Source of the DNA: Echiichthys vipera
Lineage: Eukaryota; Chordata; Actinopteri; Perciformes; Trachinidae
Assembly (NCBI GenBank): GCA_963691815.1
Contig: OY829654.1
Coordinates: 12,335,298-12,399,297, forward strand
Reading direction: 5' to 3'
Length of the DNA: 64,000 nt
Shown here: in pieces, positions 62,651-64,000 of the stretch
How positions within the stretch are numbered: position 1 is the stretch's first letter
Layout: the number at the start of each line of letters is the position of its first letter
The notes under the pieces: generated by a model
Told to the model about the DNA's origin: nothing
Databases searched by the model: none
What the model saw: only the letters and a program-made list of their open reading frames with translations
Position numbers and translations under genes: made by a program

Positions 62651-62679
62651 TTTTTTTCAGTTTTCAATTTTGAATAAAA

Positions 62680-62945
62680 CATTGTCAATTGTGATGATTC
62701 AAACTTGTAATTTGGGTTTCTACTATAACATGTTTTTATACATACATACTTTAATATTTAAAAAACTCATTATTTTTCTTATACTGTCGGCCTCTGTCAA
62801 TCCTCTGTCTGAAACACTCAGTTTTAGTGCCTGTCTATTTAAACCCCGCTACAGAAAAAGCCCAGTCCAGTCCGCTCTGATTGGTCAGTGTTTCCGGGTG
62901 TTTCAAGTGACTCAGAGCGCTGCAGCAGCATTTTTCAGTTGTAAA
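62680..62945. repeat. Partial MITE-like repeat, same family as 18.85 and 22.5 kb
   Basis: CAAACTTGTAATTTGGGTTT, CTACTATAACATGTTTTTAT, TTTTTCTTATACTGTCGGCC, CTGTCTGAAACACTCAGTTT, GCCTGTCTATTTAA and CCGCTCTGATTGGTCAGTGT appear in family order. It directly follows the interrupted repeat at 62245-62650. Confidence 0.65.
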
Positions 62946-64000
62946 CTGAATACCAGATTATCAGGAACATTTTGGTGATTATTAAATCTATGCAAAATCT
63001 TTAAATAGCACAGGGACTCAAATACATGTGAAACACAGCCAATACTCTCTAAAATGAATGCTGGCCAGCCTTTACTGTATTGTGTCATGAGCCTTCCAAA
63101 CTGTTTATGTGTGGCTTGGCTGTCTGAATGCAAAACAATGAAGGCACACCACAAAAAAGCCACACATTCATGCATTTCTCCCTCGGCCAAACGGATCAAC
63201 AGCAGAACTGAGAGAAGTGAAAGGCACATGGTACCACGCATTCTCCTCTGTTACTTAGAGTCAAAGCAACTTATCGTAAACCACATGGCCATATGCATTT
63301 CAGAATCAAGACTGTATGTTTCCAGTGATCATAGCGCAGCACAGAGCCTGTAATTAACTCTAAGAGAATGTGATGACGAAACGGAAGCTGGGAACTTCAA
63401 AGACAAACTGAGAGCGTTCCCAAGAGTTCAAACACATTATGGAAGTGGGCTCTCCGTTTCATAGGCCTATTAAATCATTGTGCAGTTGTGATTTCCCATC
63501 TGGTGAAATCACAACTTTACAATACCAACAGTAGTAAATAAAAATGCCCAATAAAGAAAGAATTCATGCAACTGGCTGCATTTTACGGGACGTGGAAGGC
63601 ACTTTCATTAATGCTTTTTTTTTTAAACAGACGCTAACCCTTGTGCACAACAACTGCTCCTTCGTTTCCCGAGGACTGTTTGCTGCCACATATAATAAAT
63701 GTTTACTGTGTCGTTAAGCCTTTTTCAAAATGACCTCAGATATTGTCAAGACCTTATAGAAAGAGGGAATTCAGCAGTTGAATACACACAATAGCAGATA
63801 CGATGCAGGGTATATGAACCCGCATATGGTAATACTTATCCATATTTAGAGCATGTGACGCTTGTCTATCATATTCAACCCTGCGGCTAGACCACAGCCT
63901 CATGAGCTGCCCTCCTGCCTCCAACCGTTAGCAAATAACACACTGGCTGTTTGCAGCAGGCAGGCTGGGGGTCTGTGATCCCATGAAGGCAGGCTATTCC
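62946..64000. other. Window end, nothing recognised
   Basis: Only short unsupported open frames; a short T-run near 63620. Confidence 0.55.

Overview
This window is nuclear genomic DNA from a ray-finned fish, most likely a percomorph teleost. It holds one recognisable protein-coding gene, split into many exons on the minus strand. Support for a teleost comes from AT-rich introns, very long (CA)n/(TG)n microsatellites, and several short interspersed repeat families that I recognise as common in teleost genomes. There is no bacterial or phage gene organisation, no CRISPR array and no operon.

The gene is iqsec1 (BRAG2), an Arf-family guanine-nucleotide exchange factor with an IQ motif, a Sec7 domain and a PH domain. 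I reassembled thirteen coding exons between 15321 and 3964. Every junction has GT..AG signals and the reading phase is kept throughout. In transcript order the exons are 15042-15321, 13475-14751 (IQ motif and long disordered region), 12923-13084, 12382-12504, 11753-11919 and 11365-11504 (Sec7), 10207-10236 (a 30-bp microexon), 9018-9143, 8833-8932 and 8437-8598 (PH), 7903-8079, 5886-5935 (50 bp), and 3964-4596 (histidine-rich tail ending STVV). Together they encode about 1,140 residues. The first of them starts in phase 2, so at least one 5' coding exon lies upstream. The best candidate is a CpG-rich exon at 54224-54342 with a strong Kozak ATG and a phase-matched donor; this would give a protein of about 1,181 residues and a first intron of about 39 kb. 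A second CpG-rich segment at 45.6-46.3 kb may be an alternative promoter. The choice of IQSEC1 over IQSEC2 or IQSEC3 rests on the microexon-encoded IGSLHHGLGC insert, the full conserved PH region and the QYC..NPPPYHHHHH tail. The a or b teleost paralogue cannot be settled here.

Layout: 1-820 is probably downstream intergenic DNA; 821-3963 is the likely 3' UTR, with a CA repeat in the mRNA sense; 3964-15321 is the body of the gene; 15322-54223 is one large intron or 5' region. The large intron holds a decayed, internally deleted L1-like LINE (about 38.75-41.24 kb), several MITE-like repeats and long dinucleotide arrays. 54343-64000 is upstream DNA with two more very long CA arrays and two cases of one repeat inserted into another.

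The points most worth a second look are an in-frame 15-bp coding minisatellite in the last exon, the 50-bp exon whose skipping would delete the histidine-rich/PDZ-ligand tail, the PH-domain microexon, a cysteine at a usually aromatic Sec7 position, and the candidate first exons. I found no previously undescribed multi-gene system. The interest lies in isoform control and repeat structure within a known neuronal/trafficking gene.
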